A DNA stretch of 33,541 bases from an uncultured SAR86 cluster bacterium (GCA_902559885.1 CACEJU010000003.1:1-33541), one strand, 5' to 3'. Counted from the stretch's first letter, positions 18,165 through 27,070 are shown. Notes: generated from the sequence alone by a model not told the origin. Program-made: numbers and translations.

Positions 18165-19985
18165 CTATGACAAATATTTATCAAGTTGCCTTAAGTATTT
18201 AGCAGGATCTTTTGGAGAGCCTCCTTCAGCAATCACGGCATAGTCATATAAAAAATCAATAAATGCATTGAATTGTTTACCTTTAAGATCAAGTAATTTT
18301 TTATAAAGCTTATGCTTGGTATTTATTTCAAATATAGGAGAAGTGTCTTGAACATCCTGCCCTGCTGCTTCTAAGATTTTTTTAAGTTGAGCACCGGGAT
18401 CATTTTTTGATAAGACTAAGCATGATGCTGAATCAGTCAACCTTGAGCTGGCAATCACATCTGAAACTCTATCACCTAAGTAAGACTTAATTTTATCTAG
18501 GGTATCTTTATCAGAGTCTGAGACTTTCTTAGGCTTTTCATTATCTAAAATATTATCCTTAGTAACATTTATAATTTCTTTATCTTTGTATGAGCCAAGA
18601 CTTGCCATTAACCATTCATCAATTCTATCAGTTAAAAGAAGCACCTCAGTATTTTTAGATTTTAGACCTTCTAAATGCGGAGAATTTTTTGCTGCCTCAT
18701 AAGTATCAGCAACTATATAGTAAATCTTATCCTGATCTGACTGCATCCTATCAATATAGTCATCTAAAGTTTGATTGATTGCATTATCAGGATTATATGT
18801 AGATGAGAATAGCATTAAGCTTGCAATAGTGTCTTTATTTTCAAAATCCTCAGCAGGACCTTCTTTTAAAACTAATCCATATTCTTTCCAAAAACTTTCA
18901 TATGCCGCAAAATCTTTAGATTTTAACTTAGCTAATTCATCGAGTACTCTTTTAGTTAATGCTTTTTTTATACCTTCGACATATGGGTCATCTTGAAGTA
19001 TTTCTCTTGAAACGTTTAAAGGCAAATCACTTGAATCCAATACACCTCTTACAAATCTTAGATATAAAGGAAGAAAATGCGATGCATCATCCATTATAAA
19101 AACTCTTTGGATGTAGAGTTTAATCCCTCTTGGAGATTCTCTATTCCACAAATCAAATGGAGGCTTGGATGGGATATATAAGAGGTTTGTGTATTCACTC
19201 TTACCCTCAACTTTATTATGAACCCAAAGCAAAGGATCATTCTGATCATAAGTTAGAAATTTATAGAAATCTTTATATTCATCTTCTTTTACAGAACGTT
19301 TTGATTTTAACCAAATTGCATCAGATTCATTAATACGAGTTTTATCATTGGTATTATCAGATATAAAAATAGGGAAATTAATATACTGAGAATACTTTTC
19401 CAATATAAAACGTATTCTAGTTAAATTATTAAATTCAGCATTATCTTCGTTAAGATAAATAATTATATCTGTGCCGTGAGCTTCTTTGTTAACCTCTTGG
19501 AGTTTATATTTATCGTCTCCAGAGCTTTCCCACATTATTCCATTTTCGCTATTATCGAAAACGGATTTTGATATAACTTGAACCTTTGAGGCAACCATAA
19601 AAACAGAATAAAAGCCAACCCCAAATTGACCAATCAATTGTGAATCTTTTTTTGCATCACCAGATATATTGCTTAAAAAGTTTGCAGTTCCAGATCTTGC
19701 TATGGTCCCGATGTTTTCGACTATTTCTTCTTCGGTCATTCCAATACCTGAATCTGAGATAGTAATTTTATTTTCTTCTGTATTTATATGAATTGAAATT
19801 TCAGGATTGTTAGACTTAATGCTTGAGTCTTCTACTTTTTTAAATCTTAACTTATCAAGCGCATCTGATGCGTTTGAGACTAATTCCCTTAAAAAAATTT
19901 CTTTATTTGAATACAAAGAATGAATCATTAACTGAAGCAGTTGTTTTGTTTCAGTTTTAAAAGTTCTTGTTCTTGTTTTAGTCAT
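18165..19985 (-). CDS. htpG: Chaperone HtpG (bacterial Hsp90)
   Basis: Homodimeric ATP-dependent chaperone acting late in folding in the cytoplasm. It has 606 residues (E. coli 624). The N-terminal GHKL ATPase domain has [23 protein letters not shown] and [10 protein letters not shown]; the middle domain has [15 protein letters not shown]; the C-terminal dimerisation domain ends without an MEEVD-like tail, as in all bacterial forms. A strong AAGGGG ribosome-binding site lies nine bases before the ATG. The 49-base gap behind the DUF4149 gene holds CTTGAAA (ending just after that gene's stop), which resembles a sigma32 -35 box, but no CCCCAT -10 follows, so heat-shock control is not shown. Confidence 0.98.
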
Positions 19986-20034
19986 TTGCTATTACCCCTT
20001 ACCTATAAATAATAATATAAGCTAATTTTTCAAG

Positions 20035-20448
20035 TTATAAATTAATAGCTCTTACAATTTGAGCAATTGCAACAATCAAAATTCCTATGGTGTTAAGCAC
20101 ACTCAAATTATGCAACCACTTAAATAAATTTTCCCATCCCCTATCTTTGGCAAAATTTGTGAATGGGATTATTGAGAAACCTATAAAAGATAGAGCAACT
20201 GAAGTCAAAGCAAAATATACAAATAAAATCTCAAAAAATAAATAAGATATTAAGAGAGCTATTAATGAAATTAAAAATAATAAAAAATAATATCTAGGAA
20301 AAATTTTTCTTAAAAAACTTGATGCATTTTGATCATCTAGAACCTTAAAAACAACTGGAGCAGTAAGCAAAACTTGAGCAAATATGATCCCTAATATTAA
20401 AGAATAAGAAAGAATTAAAAGACTTAGAATTACAATATTCATAATCAT
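20035..20448 (-). CDS. DUF4149/TMEM205-like small membrane protein
   Basis: A 137-residue integral membrane protein of unknown function. Four hydrophobic segments are visible (about residues 4-33, 52-70, 73-95 and 115-135). Charged residues between them include a conserved-looking RKIFPRYYF pair and an FAKDRGWENLFKWLHNLS stretch before the last helix. The overall pattern resembles DUF4149. Two in-frame ATGs (20448 and 20442) lie 2 and 8 bases after the tRNA-Asp CCA; neither has a ribosome-binding site, so I cannot choose firmly. It stands between tRNA-Asp and htpG on the same strand. Confidence 0.75.
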   Translation of the reverse strand: MIMNIVILSLLILSYSLILGIIFAQVLLTAPVVFKVLDDQNASSFLRKIFPRYYFLLFLISLIALLISYLFFEILFVYFALTSVALSFIGFSIIPFTNFAKDRGWENLFKWLHNLSVLNTIGILIVAIAQIVRAINL

Positions 20449-20450
20449 AA

Positions 20451-20525
20451 TGGCGGTCCGACGGGGAATCGAACCCCGAACGCCGCCGTGACAGGGCGGA
20501 ATTATAACCGTTTAACTACCGGACC
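20451..20525 (-). tRNA. tRNA-Asp (GUC)
   Basis: A full cloverleaf on the minus strand with encoded CCA and G73. The anticodon loop CTGTCAC gives GUC between CCGCC and GGCGG; the T loop is TTCGATT. A TATAAG hexamer at 20544-20549 (minus strand) could be its -10, but it may instead be processed from a transcript that also contains tRNA-Val. The start codon of the next gene lies two bases after its CCA. Confidence 0.98.
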
Positions 20526-20576
20526 ACTTTTAAATGCTTAAATCTTATATGCAAATAATAAAACATCAAGCATTAT

Positions 20577-20653
20577 TGGTGGGTGATGACAGGCTCGAAC
20601 TGCCGACCCTCTCGGTGTAAACGAGATGCTCTACCAAACTGAGCTAATCACCC
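20577..20653 (-). tRNA. tRNA-Val (UAC)
   Basis: A full cloverleaf on the minus strand with encoded CCA, A73 and GGGTGAT/ATCACCC acceptor stem. The anticodon loop TTTACAC gives UAC. A 51-base spacer separates it from tRNA-Asp. It belongs to the group of tRNAs that usually receive cmo5U34. Confidence 0.98.
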
Positions 20654-20670
20654 ATCTTTCTTGTAATACT

Positions 20671-20676
20671 ATTATC
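20671..20676 (-). promoter_or_regulatory. Possible -10 box for tRNA-Val
   Basis: GATAAT on the minus strand, preceded by TGT (an extended -10 pattern, TG one base before the hexamer). It lies 17 bases upstream of the tRNA-Val 5' end. No good -35 is visible 16-18 bases upstream. The box sits inside an imperfect 24-base dyad (20659-20682). Confidence 0.45.
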
Positions 20677-20730
20677 ACAAGAATCGTAATTTTAAACGGG
20701 TAGTATTTTATTGCAACTATTTTCTTATGA

Positions 20731-21609
20731 CTATTCTTTAATTGATGTTCTTGCTAAATAGATACCCAATAAAGCAATAAATATAAAGATAATCTGCATA
20801 ATGTTTAATAACTCATTAAAAAAATATGCTGCGAGTATGGTTGCTGTAACTGGTTGCATTAATAAACCAATTGCTCCCATTGAGCTTGAGATTTTTCCTA
20901 TACCAATAGTGATTAAAAACTGACCTCCAAATTGACATAAGAATGCTAACAATAAGAAATTTATCCAATCATATGAATCTTCTGGTATTTGGATCCCTGA
21001 TTCTATTAAGCCAATTGGTATTGAGTATAAACAACAAAATAATGTTGTATAAAAGATTACTGTAAACGGGTCTTCTTCACCAAGCCTAGATAATATTAGA
21101 AGATAAACTGCATAGCTGATAGCAGCTATAATAACTACTAAATCACCATGTAATTTTCCAGCTTCGTAACTATTTGAAAAATAAATTAAGCCAACTATGC
21201 CACCATAAGTAATTAAAAATGAAGGTATAAATTTTGAGCTAAATTCTTCCTTGTAAAATATATACGCAAGAATTGCCACAAATATAGGTGCTGAATTAAC
21301 GATAATGGTTGCATTTGAAACCGAGGTTACGTTCATGCTCCAATGCCAAATTATCAAATCAATTGTAAATCCTAATGATGCTAAGGCACACATAGACAAG
21401 CTTCGAGAGTTTCGAAATTTAAAAAAAAATTTCTTGTTTAGTATAAGATTTAAGGCAATTAACATTGGTAATGCTAATAACATTCTGTAGAAAAGTATCC
21501 AAGATGGGCTTAAAGAACTCCATTTTACAAAAATTGGAGCAAAACCAATTAACATTGCACCAGTCGATAGTACAATGAAGCTATTAATATTTTTAAGTTT
21601 AACTAACAT
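20731..21609 (-). CDS. EamA-family (drug/metabolite superfamily) transporter
   Basis: A 292-residue inner-membrane protein with about ten hydrophobic helices in two EamA repeats, each of about 140 residues. The first repeat starts FIVLSTGAMLIGFAPIFVKW, with WILFYRMLLALPMLIAL typical of the family. The second begins around GDLVVIIAAISYAVYLLIL and ends with GLLMQPVTATILAAYFFNELL, a common EamA signature. The substrate cannot be predicted; relatives export amino acids or other metabolites. Its ATG is 12 bases from the divergent xseA start, and its stop lies 77 bases upstream of tRNA-Val on the same strand. A T9 run (sense strand, 21421-21429) codes for part of KKFFFKF. Confidence 0.87.
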   Translation of the reverse strand: MLVKLKNINSFIVLSTGAMLIGFAPIFVKWSSLSPSWILFYRMLLALPMLIALNLILNKKFFFKFRNSRSLSMCALASLGFTIDLIIWHWSMNVTSVSNATIIVNSAPIFVAILAYIFYKEEFSSKFIPSFLITYGGIVGLIYFSNSYEAGKLHGDLVVIIAAISYAVYLLILSRLGEEDPFTVIFYTTLFCCLYSIPIGLIESGIQIPEDSYDWINFLLLAFLCQFGGQFLITIGIGKISSSMGAIGLLMQPVTATILAAYFFNELLNIMQIIFIFIALLGIYLARTSIKE

Positions 21610-21621
21610 TTGTATTTATAA

Positions 21622-22980
21622 GTGAACGATATTCTAAATCAAAACAATCAAATAATCTCTGTAGGGGAGCTGAACAGGTCTGCTAAATATCTCTTAGAGA
21701 AATCCTATAGCAATATTAAAGTTGAAGGAGAAATATCGAATCTTTCAATACCCTCCTCTGGGCACATGTACTTTACATTAAAAGATAGTGATGCTGCTAT
21801 CAGATGCGCTATGTTTAAGAATGCTAATATGAGATTGAACTTCAGTCCAAAAAATGGTGATAAGTGCATCGTTACTGGAAATGTAAGCCTCTACGCACCA
21901 AGAGGTGATTTTCAGTTGATTGCATCTTCAATGGAACCATCTGGTACTGGAAACTTAATGTTAAAGTTTGAGCAGCTAAAAAATAAACTTGCTGAAGAAG
22001 GCTTGTTTGATGAAACTAAGAAATTAGAAATTCCAAATATTCCTAAACATGTCGCTATCATTACTTCAGGCTCAACAGCAGCATGGCAAGATGTTTTAAC
22101 AAGCATTAAGAGACGAGCCCCTAGTATGAAAATTTCTCTAAGTGAGGCAATAGTTCAAGGAGATATTGCTTCAACCACTATTATTGATGCATTAGATAGA
22201 ATTCATAAATACAATGATGTATCTAAAAAATCACTAGTAGATCTAATATTAATTGTTAGAGGCGGCGGATCAATTGAAGATTTGTGGTGTTTTAATGATG
22301 AATTTCTTGCAAGAGAAATTTCTAAAACTCAAATACCGATTATATCTGGTGTAGGTCATGAAATAGATTTTACAATCTGTGATTTTGTTTCTGATTTAAG
22401 AGCCCCTACTCCAACTGCTGCTGCAGAAATTGCATCAAATGGTTACTATAATCTAAATGAAAAACTTCAAACTTTTAAAAATGATTTACATGACAATATA
22501 TCCTCATTGATAACGAACAAAAAATATATTGTTAATACAAAAAAAGCTGAATTAAAAAACCCTCTTACAAATCTAAAAGAAAAAATTCAAAAAATTGATA
22601 ATATTGATTTAAGATTATTACAAGCACAAAAAAATTACCTCAAAGAAAAAGCCTTGATATTAAACAACCTTTCAAGCTTTTTGCATGAACTTAATCCTAA
22701 GAAAAATATAAAAGAACTGCATCTAATGCTACTTAATATTAAATCTAAAATAGAACTTCATACATTAAGCAAACTTAAATTTAGCAAATCCTACCTAACA
22801 AAGCTTGAATCAAATATAAAAGCATTAGATCCGCTGTCTATTTTAGAAAGAGGTTATTCAATTGTGGAAACAGAAGACGGTAAAATTGTTAAAAATTCTA
22901 GAGAAATTAAAACCGGTCAAAAATTATCAACTAGATTCGCAACTGGTTCTGCAAGTGTAAAAGTCATAGATAAAAGCTAA
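21622..22980 (+). CDS. xseA: Exodeoxyribonuclease VII large subunit
   Basis: Catalytic subunit of the ATP-independent single-strand nuclease ExoVII, which works with XseB in mismatch repair and recombination. It has 452 residues (E. coli 456). The N-terminal OB fold has KVEGEISNLSIPSSGHMYFTLKD and RCAMFKN; the catalytic region has ITSGSTAAWQDVL, RGGGSIEDLWCFNDE and GHEIDFTICDFVSDLRAPTPTAAAE; a long coiled coil and the C-terminal LERGYSIV segment follow. The start is GTG with no evident ribosome-binding site, 12 bases from the divergent EamA gene. The small subunit gene xseB is not in the window. Its stop overlaps the next ATG (TAATG). Confidence 0.96.
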   Translation: MNDILNQNNQIISVGELNRSAKYLLEKSYSNIKVEGEISNLSIPSSGHMYFTLKDSDAAIRCAMFKNANMRLNFSPKNGDKCIVTGNVSLYAPRGDFQLIASSMEPSGTGNLMLKFEQLKNKLAEEGLFDETKKLEIPNIPKHVAIITSGSTAAWQDVLTSIKRRAPSMKISLSEAIVQGDIASTTIIDALDRIHKYNDVSKKSLVDLILIVRGGGSIEDLWCFNDEFLAREISKTQIPIISGVGHEIDFTICDFVSDLRAPTPTAAAEIASNGYYNLNEKLQTFKNDLHDNISSLITNKKYIVNTKKAELKNPLTNLKEKIQKIDNIDLRLLQAQKNYLKEKALILNNLSSFLHELNPKKNIKELHLMLLNIKSKIELHTLSKLKFSKSYLTKLESNIKALDPLSILERGYSIVETEDGKIVKNSREIKTGQKLSTRFATGSASVKVIDKS

Positions 22981-23771
22981 TGTATATCGTTTTTAGTTTA
23001 ATTATTGGCATATTTTTTTCTTCTTTTTCTTTCGCATCAATATCAGCGAATTCTGGTTCAATAATTTATACAAAAATAGAAAATAACAATCAATGCATTA
23101 GTAGCATTAACTATGAAGTGAATAATGAACATTACTGTATATTTGGAGTGCCATTTGTAGACAAGGCTTTAACTAAAAATATTGATGGTTTTGATATTAA
23201 AATTAACTTTGTAGATTATGGCGAATCAAGAATTACAATTGAAGATCTTTCAAAAGTAAATCTTAATGAAAAGGATAGAAAGAGAGCAAATGAAGAGGCA
23301 ATTAAGCTAAGAAAAGTTCTATCTAAATATTCAGATAAATTATTAACAAATCTAGATTTTCAATTACCTGTAGATGGAATCATTTCAAGTAGATATGGTA
23401 AACAAAGATATATTAATGGAGAAAAAAGATCTCCACATTTAGCATTAGATATAGCTGCACCTGAGGGAACTAATATTATTGCTCCTTCTAATGGCGTTGT
23501 TGTCTTAACTGATAATTTTTTTTATTCAGGAAATATTATAGTCATTGATCATGGGATGGGTCTTTTTACAAGTTATAGTCATCTTCATAAGACAAGCGTA
23601 GAGGTTGGCGAGATGGTAAAAAGTGGTCATGTTATTGGTGAGGTTGGAAGTACTGGAAGAGTAACGGGGCCTCACCTTCATTGGAGTGTTTATTTAACTT
23701 CTACCAGAATTAATCCAGAAACTATCTTAAACTTTAAAGCATTAAATCCCGCGGAGTTCATTAAGAACTAA
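22980..23771 (+). CDS. M23-family (LytM-type) peptidoglycan endopeptidase
   Basis: A secreted zinc endopeptidase that probably cuts peptide cross-bridges in peptidoglycan. It has 263 residues with an N-terminal signal peptide (IVFSLIIGIFFSSFSFA, cleavage near residue 19-20). Two cysteines at 39 and 53 could form a disulfide. The catalytic LytM domain covers about 130-250: zinc ligands His153 and Asp157 in PHLALD, His201/His203 in SYSHLHK, and His232/His234 in GPHLHW. All active-site residues are kept, so this is not an inactive activator such as EnvC or NlpD. It is coupled to xseA by TAATG and overlaps the TlpA-like gene by 30 bases at its 3' end. Confidence 0.92.
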   Translation: MYIVFSLIIGIFFSSFSFASISANSGSIIYTKIENNNQCISSINYEVNNEHYCIFGVPFVDKALTKNIDGFDIKINFVDYGESRITIEDLSKVNLNEKDRKRANEEAIKLRKVLSKYSDKLLTNLDFQLPVDGIISSRYGKQRYINGEKRSPHLALDIAAPEGTNIIAPSNGVVVLTDNFFYSGNIIVIDHGMGLFTSYSHLHKTSVEVGEMVKSGHVIGEVGSTGRVTGPHLHWSVYLTSTRINPETILNFKALNPAEFIKN

Positions 23772-24197
23772 TTGCAATGACTCAGCTGTTTGGGGTTTAA
23801 ATATAGATGCAGCTATCAATCCTTTCTCGTTAATAAAATAAGTAGCTGGTAAAATTGGAGGTGTTTCAATGCCCCAGATATCTCTAGGATGTGTTATTAA
23901 AGAAGGTACTTCCACTCCAAACTTTTTGATAATAGGTCTCAAGTCTTCTATTTCTAATTGATCATAGTTAAAAGCAAATACTTTTATATCTTTATTTTTA
24001 TTTGCAAAATCTACTAGTTCTGGTATTTCTTTAATACATGGAGCGCACCAATCAGCCCAATAATTTATAACAACCCATGAACCATTTAATTTGTCTAAAT
24101 TTGTATTCTGGCCCTGGAAAACCTTAATATCATTGTTAGAACAGCCAATAGTTAATAAAGCTAATAGAATAAAGAGTGATTTATAATGTATTATCAT
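23742..24197 (-). CDS. TlpA-like thioredoxin-fold lipoprotein
   Basis: A 151-residue periplasmic thiol-disulfide protein anchored by a lipid. The lipoprotein signal ends in LLTIGC, with Cys19 as the lipidated residue. The thioredoxin fold has the active site WCAPC (Cys51 and Cys54), FNYDQLEIEDL, and the cis-proline loop LPATYFI. Its likely role is reducing disulfides in exported proteins, as in TlpA/ResA relatives; the partner is not evident. The start lies 26 bases from the divergent wrbA start with no ribosome-binding site visible. A TATAAT on the minus strand at 24213-24218 would give a leader of only about 8-10 bases. Its 3' end overlaps the M23 gene in antisense. Confidence 0.88.
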   Translation of the reverse strand: MIIHYKSLFILLALLTIGCSNNDIKVFQGQNTNLDKLNGSWVVINYWADWCAPCIKEIPELVDFANKNKDIKVFAFNYDQLEIEDLRPIIKKFGVEVPSLITHPRDIWGIETPPILPATYFINEKGLIAASIFKPQTAESLQLVLNELRGI

Positions 24198-24223
24198 AAG
24201 AGAATTTTTTTAATTATATACAA

Positions 24224-24820
24224 ATGAAAGAAAATTATCTTTTAATATTATTTTATTCATTATCAGGCTCTGTTAAAAACCTAGCGCATGCTATTGCAGA
24301 TGGTGCAGAGCAAGAGTCCATAAAAGTAAAAATTAGAACTGTTCCAAAAGTATCAGCTAATACAGAAATTATTGATAATCCTTTGCCAAAAGATGGAGAA
24401 GTTTATTGTTCTAAGGAAGATATAGAAAATTGTGCAGGCTTAGCTCTTGGAAGTCCAACAAGATTTGGATCAATGGCTTCATCTTTGAAATATTTTCTAG
24501 ATTCAACTGGAGATTTATGGTCTGCAAATAAGCTTGAGAACAAACCGGGTATTGCATTTACCTCAACTGGTTCTATGCATGGTGGGCAAGAAATTACTCT
24601 TTTTAACATCATTACATTTATGCTTCATCACGGGATGATTGTTAAAGGAGTGCCCTACTCAATTAATCAATTGTCGAAAACCAAGTCTGGGGGAACCCCG
24701 TATGGACCTTCGCATGTATACAGCTACAATGAGTCAGCAGATTTAACTACTGAAGAATATGAAATTGCAGTTAAATCAGGTATACAAATAGCTAAGCTAA
24801 TTAAAAAATTAAATGCTTAG
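24224..24820 (+). CDS. wrbA: NAD(P)H:quinone oxidoreductase, WrbA family
   Basis: FMN-dependent flavodoxin-like enzyme that reduces quinones by two electrons, limiting semiquinone formation. It has 198 residues, equal to E. coli WrbA. The N-terminal FMN phosphate loop is in FYSLSGSVKNLA; GSPTRFGSMASSLKYFLDSTG, FTSTGSMHGGQE, MLHHGMIV and GGTPYGPSHV are all in register with the family. A TATAAT on the plus strand at 24182-24187 could be its -10, with no good -35. It overlaps the DUF2069 gene by eight bases, an arrangement I recall from other gammaproteobacteria. Confidence 0.93.
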   Translation: MKENYLLILFYSLSGSVKNLAHAIADGAEQESIKVKIRTVPKVSANTEIIDNPLPKDGEVYCSKEDIENCAGLALGSPTRFGSMASSLKYFLDSTGDLWSANKLENKPGIAFTSTGSMHGGQEITLFNIITFMLHHGMIVKGVPYSINQLSKTKSGGTPYGPSHVYSYNESADLTTEEYEIAVKSGIQIAKLIKKLNA

Positions 24821-25154
24821 TTTTCAAAGATATATATTTCTAAATAGACTTATTATTATTCTTTTGGTACTGAATAAATTATATATACAGCTTATTGGTC
24901 TTATAAATATTGAGACTCTTCTAGTTTGGATTTCTCCTTTAATCCTTTTTTACTTTTTTTTAAAAAAGCCAAAACCAAAAGTACACCAATCATTTTGTTT
25001 TATTTTACTTGTATACTTCATGCTGGTTTGCTTAAGGGTATTCGGTATGACAGGATTTTTTCCTGATATTATTGAGCTAATTCTGGTTGTAGTGATGTTC
25101 CTTCTTACTGCATATGCTACAAAAATTATAATAAATGAAAAAAACCCTCTGTAA
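24813..25154 (+). CDS. DUF2069 small membrane protein
   Basis: A 113-residue integral membrane protein of unknown function with four hydrophobic helices (about residues 10-30, 33-50, 60-75 and 82-105). It has the length and helix layout of DUF2069 proteins, which often follow wrbA. The ATG is inside the end of wrbA, so the pair is coupled. Its stop codon (25152-25154) lies inside the first of two tandem palindromes upstream of sppA. Confidence 0.8.
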   Translation: MLSFQRYIFLNRLIIILLVLNKLYIQLIGLINIETLLVWISPLILFYFFLKKPKPKVHQSFCFILLVYFMLVCLRVFGMTGFFPDIIELILVVVMFLLTAYATKIIINEKNPL

Positions 25155-25190
25155 AGTAGACTTTACATCACATGTAAAGTAAACTTTACA
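25150..25190. promoter_or_regulatory. Two tandem 18-bp palindromes of the form TGTAAA-N6-TTTACA (candidate operator)
   Basis: The repeats are at 25150-25167 (TGTAAAGTAGACTTTACA) and 25173-25190 (TGTAAAGTAAACTTTACA). Each is an 8-base arm with a two-base centre, and they differ at one position. Centres are 23 bases apart, roughly two helical turns. The pattern equals the published TyrR box consensus, but which protein binds here is unknown. The first repeat covers the DUF2069 stop codon and the second ends 29 bases before the sppA ATG. No U tract follows, so it does not look like a terminator. Confidence 0.7.
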
Positions 25191-25219
25191 ACATTAACTT
25201 TCATATAGGATATATTTTT

Positions 25220-27070
25220 ATGGGCAAGACTAAAACTTTTTGGGGCACAGTTGATTCATTTTTAACAAAAATTAGAAAAATATTTCTGAATATTGTTACT
25301 GTAATAGTTTTTTTATTTATCACTATAGGAATAGTAGGAAGTTTTGGTGCTATGTTTGAAGATGAGCAAACTATTGATAAAGAAGATAAAGTTTTATGGT
25401 TTAAACCAACAGGTGTCGTGGTTGACACTTCTACTGCCGAGGCAGCATCCTTTGAAAGTATTTTAAATGATTCAAGTGTTGAACAACACCAGCTTGAAGA
25501 TCTTCTAAAAGTTCTTAATGCAGCAGCAAATGATGAAGATTTATCGGCTGTATATATTAATGTCTCTGAGCTGGGCATGTACTATTCTTCTGCCTTCAAA
25601 CTAGCTGAAGCAGTGAGAAAAATTACCGAATCTGAAAAAAATGTTATTGCTTATGCTATGGAGTATAACAATGCATCATACTTAATAAGCTCACAGGCAA
25701 ATAAAGTTTTTCTTAATTCTATGGGAGGAGTTAGTGCCATAGGTTTCTCAAGAAAAAGAGAATACTATAAAGATTTATATGAAAATCTAAGAATTAACTA
25801 TCATGTTTTTGTTGCTGGTGATTTTAAAACTGGTCCCGAGCCTTTCACTAGAACTGATATGTCAGAGGAAGATAAGCTTGCTTGGAGAGAGTTTGCAGAC
25901 CCTTTATGGAATTCAATGACTGATATGATGGAAAATGCGAGAAATCTAGATGCAGGATTTATGCAATATTATGGCGATAATTTATTTGAGCTGCTGAAAT
26001 TAAAAGCTAATGAACAAAGCGGTGAAACTAATGCTTATTCAAATGCATTATTAGCAAAGGATTTAAATTTAGTAGATGAATTAGTAACTGAAGAGTCACT
26101 TCGAAAATGGTTTTATGAAAATTATCCAAATGAAAATGATAATGAATATGAATTTCCTGATTCAATTGGTATTTATGATTACTTAGGATTAATTGATGAT
26201 GAAATTGAAGAATCAGATAATAAAATTGCAATAGTAAATATTGAGGGAACAATTACTACTGGAGAAGCAGCATTCAACATAGCTGGATCTGATACTATTG
26301 TTGAAAATATCAGGAAAGCTACTAAGAATAAATCTGTTAAAGCCTTGGTCCTTAGGGTTAATAGTCCTGGAGGAAGTGTTTATGCTTCTGAACTCATAAC
26401 AAATGCATTGGATGAATTTAAAGACTCTAATAGACCAATTATAACTTCAATGGGAGATATTGCTGCATCAGGAGGTGTGTGGGTAACTACAAGATCTGAA
26501 AAAATTTATGCAGAAAATGAAACACTTACTGGATCTATAGGTGTATATGGAATGATTCCTACTATTGAAGGTATTTATGATTGGGCAGGTATTTCAGTTG
26601 ACGGAATTAGCTCAACAAAAGCTGGTGAATGGGATCCAAGATTGAATATGCCGCAAGATGTTAAATCTTCAATTCAAGCGGGTGTTGATGAAGTATATAA
26701 AAAATTTGTTACTAAGGTGTCTGAAAATCGAGATATGAGCTATGAAGAGGTTCATAAAATTGCAAAAGGTAGAATTTGGTCAGGCGAGCAAGCGCTTCAA
26801 GTAGGGTTAGTTGATGAAATAGGAGATATTAATGACGCAATATCCTATGCGGCTCAGATTTTAGAATTAGATGACTACCAAGCAATTACATATAAAAAAG
26901 AATTAGATCCTTTTGAAATATTTATAGCTGAATTCTTAGATAATCTAGATATAGATCTTGGTATCAATAAAAATTTAATAAATATCTTAGACTCAAAATA
27001 TAAATTTATAGATCTAGATAAAGACTTAACAACTGCTGTTTACTGTTTTGTTTGTGATGAAATTAAATAA
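25220..27070 (+). CDS. sppA: Signal peptide peptidase SppA, long (67-kDa) form
   Basis: Inner-membrane serine protease that degrades cleaved signal peptides. It has 616 residues, matching the E. coli long form (618) made of two tandem domains. One N-terminal membrane helix lies at about 22-43. The catalytic lysine is Lys203 in GDFKTGPEPF (first domain) and the nucleophile is Ser417 in DIAASGGVW (second domain), with TLTGSIGVYG after it. An AGGA ribosome-binding site lies nine bases before the ATG. Two tandem palindromes immediately upstream suggest its own regulation. Its stop overlaps the hda stop region by eight bases on the opposite strand. Confidence 0.97.
   Translation: MGKTKTFWGTVDSFLTKIRKIFLNIVTVIVFLFITIGIVGSFGAMFEDEQTIDKEDKVLWFKPTGVVVDTSTAEAASFESILNDSSVEQHQLEDLLKVLNAAANDEDLSAVYINVSELGMYYSSAFKLAEAVRKITESEKNVIAYAMEYNNASYLISSQANKVFLNSMGGVSAIGFSRKREYYKDLYENLRINYHVFVAGDFKTGPEPFTRTDMSEEDKLAWREFADPLWNSMTDMMENARNLDAGFMQYYGDNLFELLKLKANEQSGETNAYSNALLAKDLNLVDELVTEESLRKWFYENYPNENDNEYEFPDSIGIYDYLGLIDDEIEESDNKIAIVNIEGTITTGEAAFNIAGSDTIVENIRKATKNKSVKALVLRVNSPGGSVYASELITNALDEFKDSNRPIITSMGDIAASGGVWVTTRSEKIYAENETLTGSIGVYGMIPTIEGIYDWAGISVDGISSTKAGEWDPRLNMPQDVKSSIQAGVDEVYKKFVTKVSENRDMSYEEVHKIAKGRIWSGEQALQVGLVDEIGDINDAISYAAQILELDDYQAITYKKELDPFEIFIAEFLDNLDIDLGINKNLINILDSKYKFIDLDKDLTTAVYCFVCDEIK

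Noticed and set aside
20029..20034. CTTGAA upstream of htpG as a heat-shock (sigma32) -35 box
   Set aside because: No CCCCAT-like -10 occurs 13-17 bases downstream, so one hexamer in AT-rich DNA is not enough.
25201..25578. A 125-residue minus-strand reading frame over the start of sppA
   Set aside because: It is antisense to a well-conserved gene, has no ribosome-binding site or family features, and looks like a mirror of sppA codon structure.
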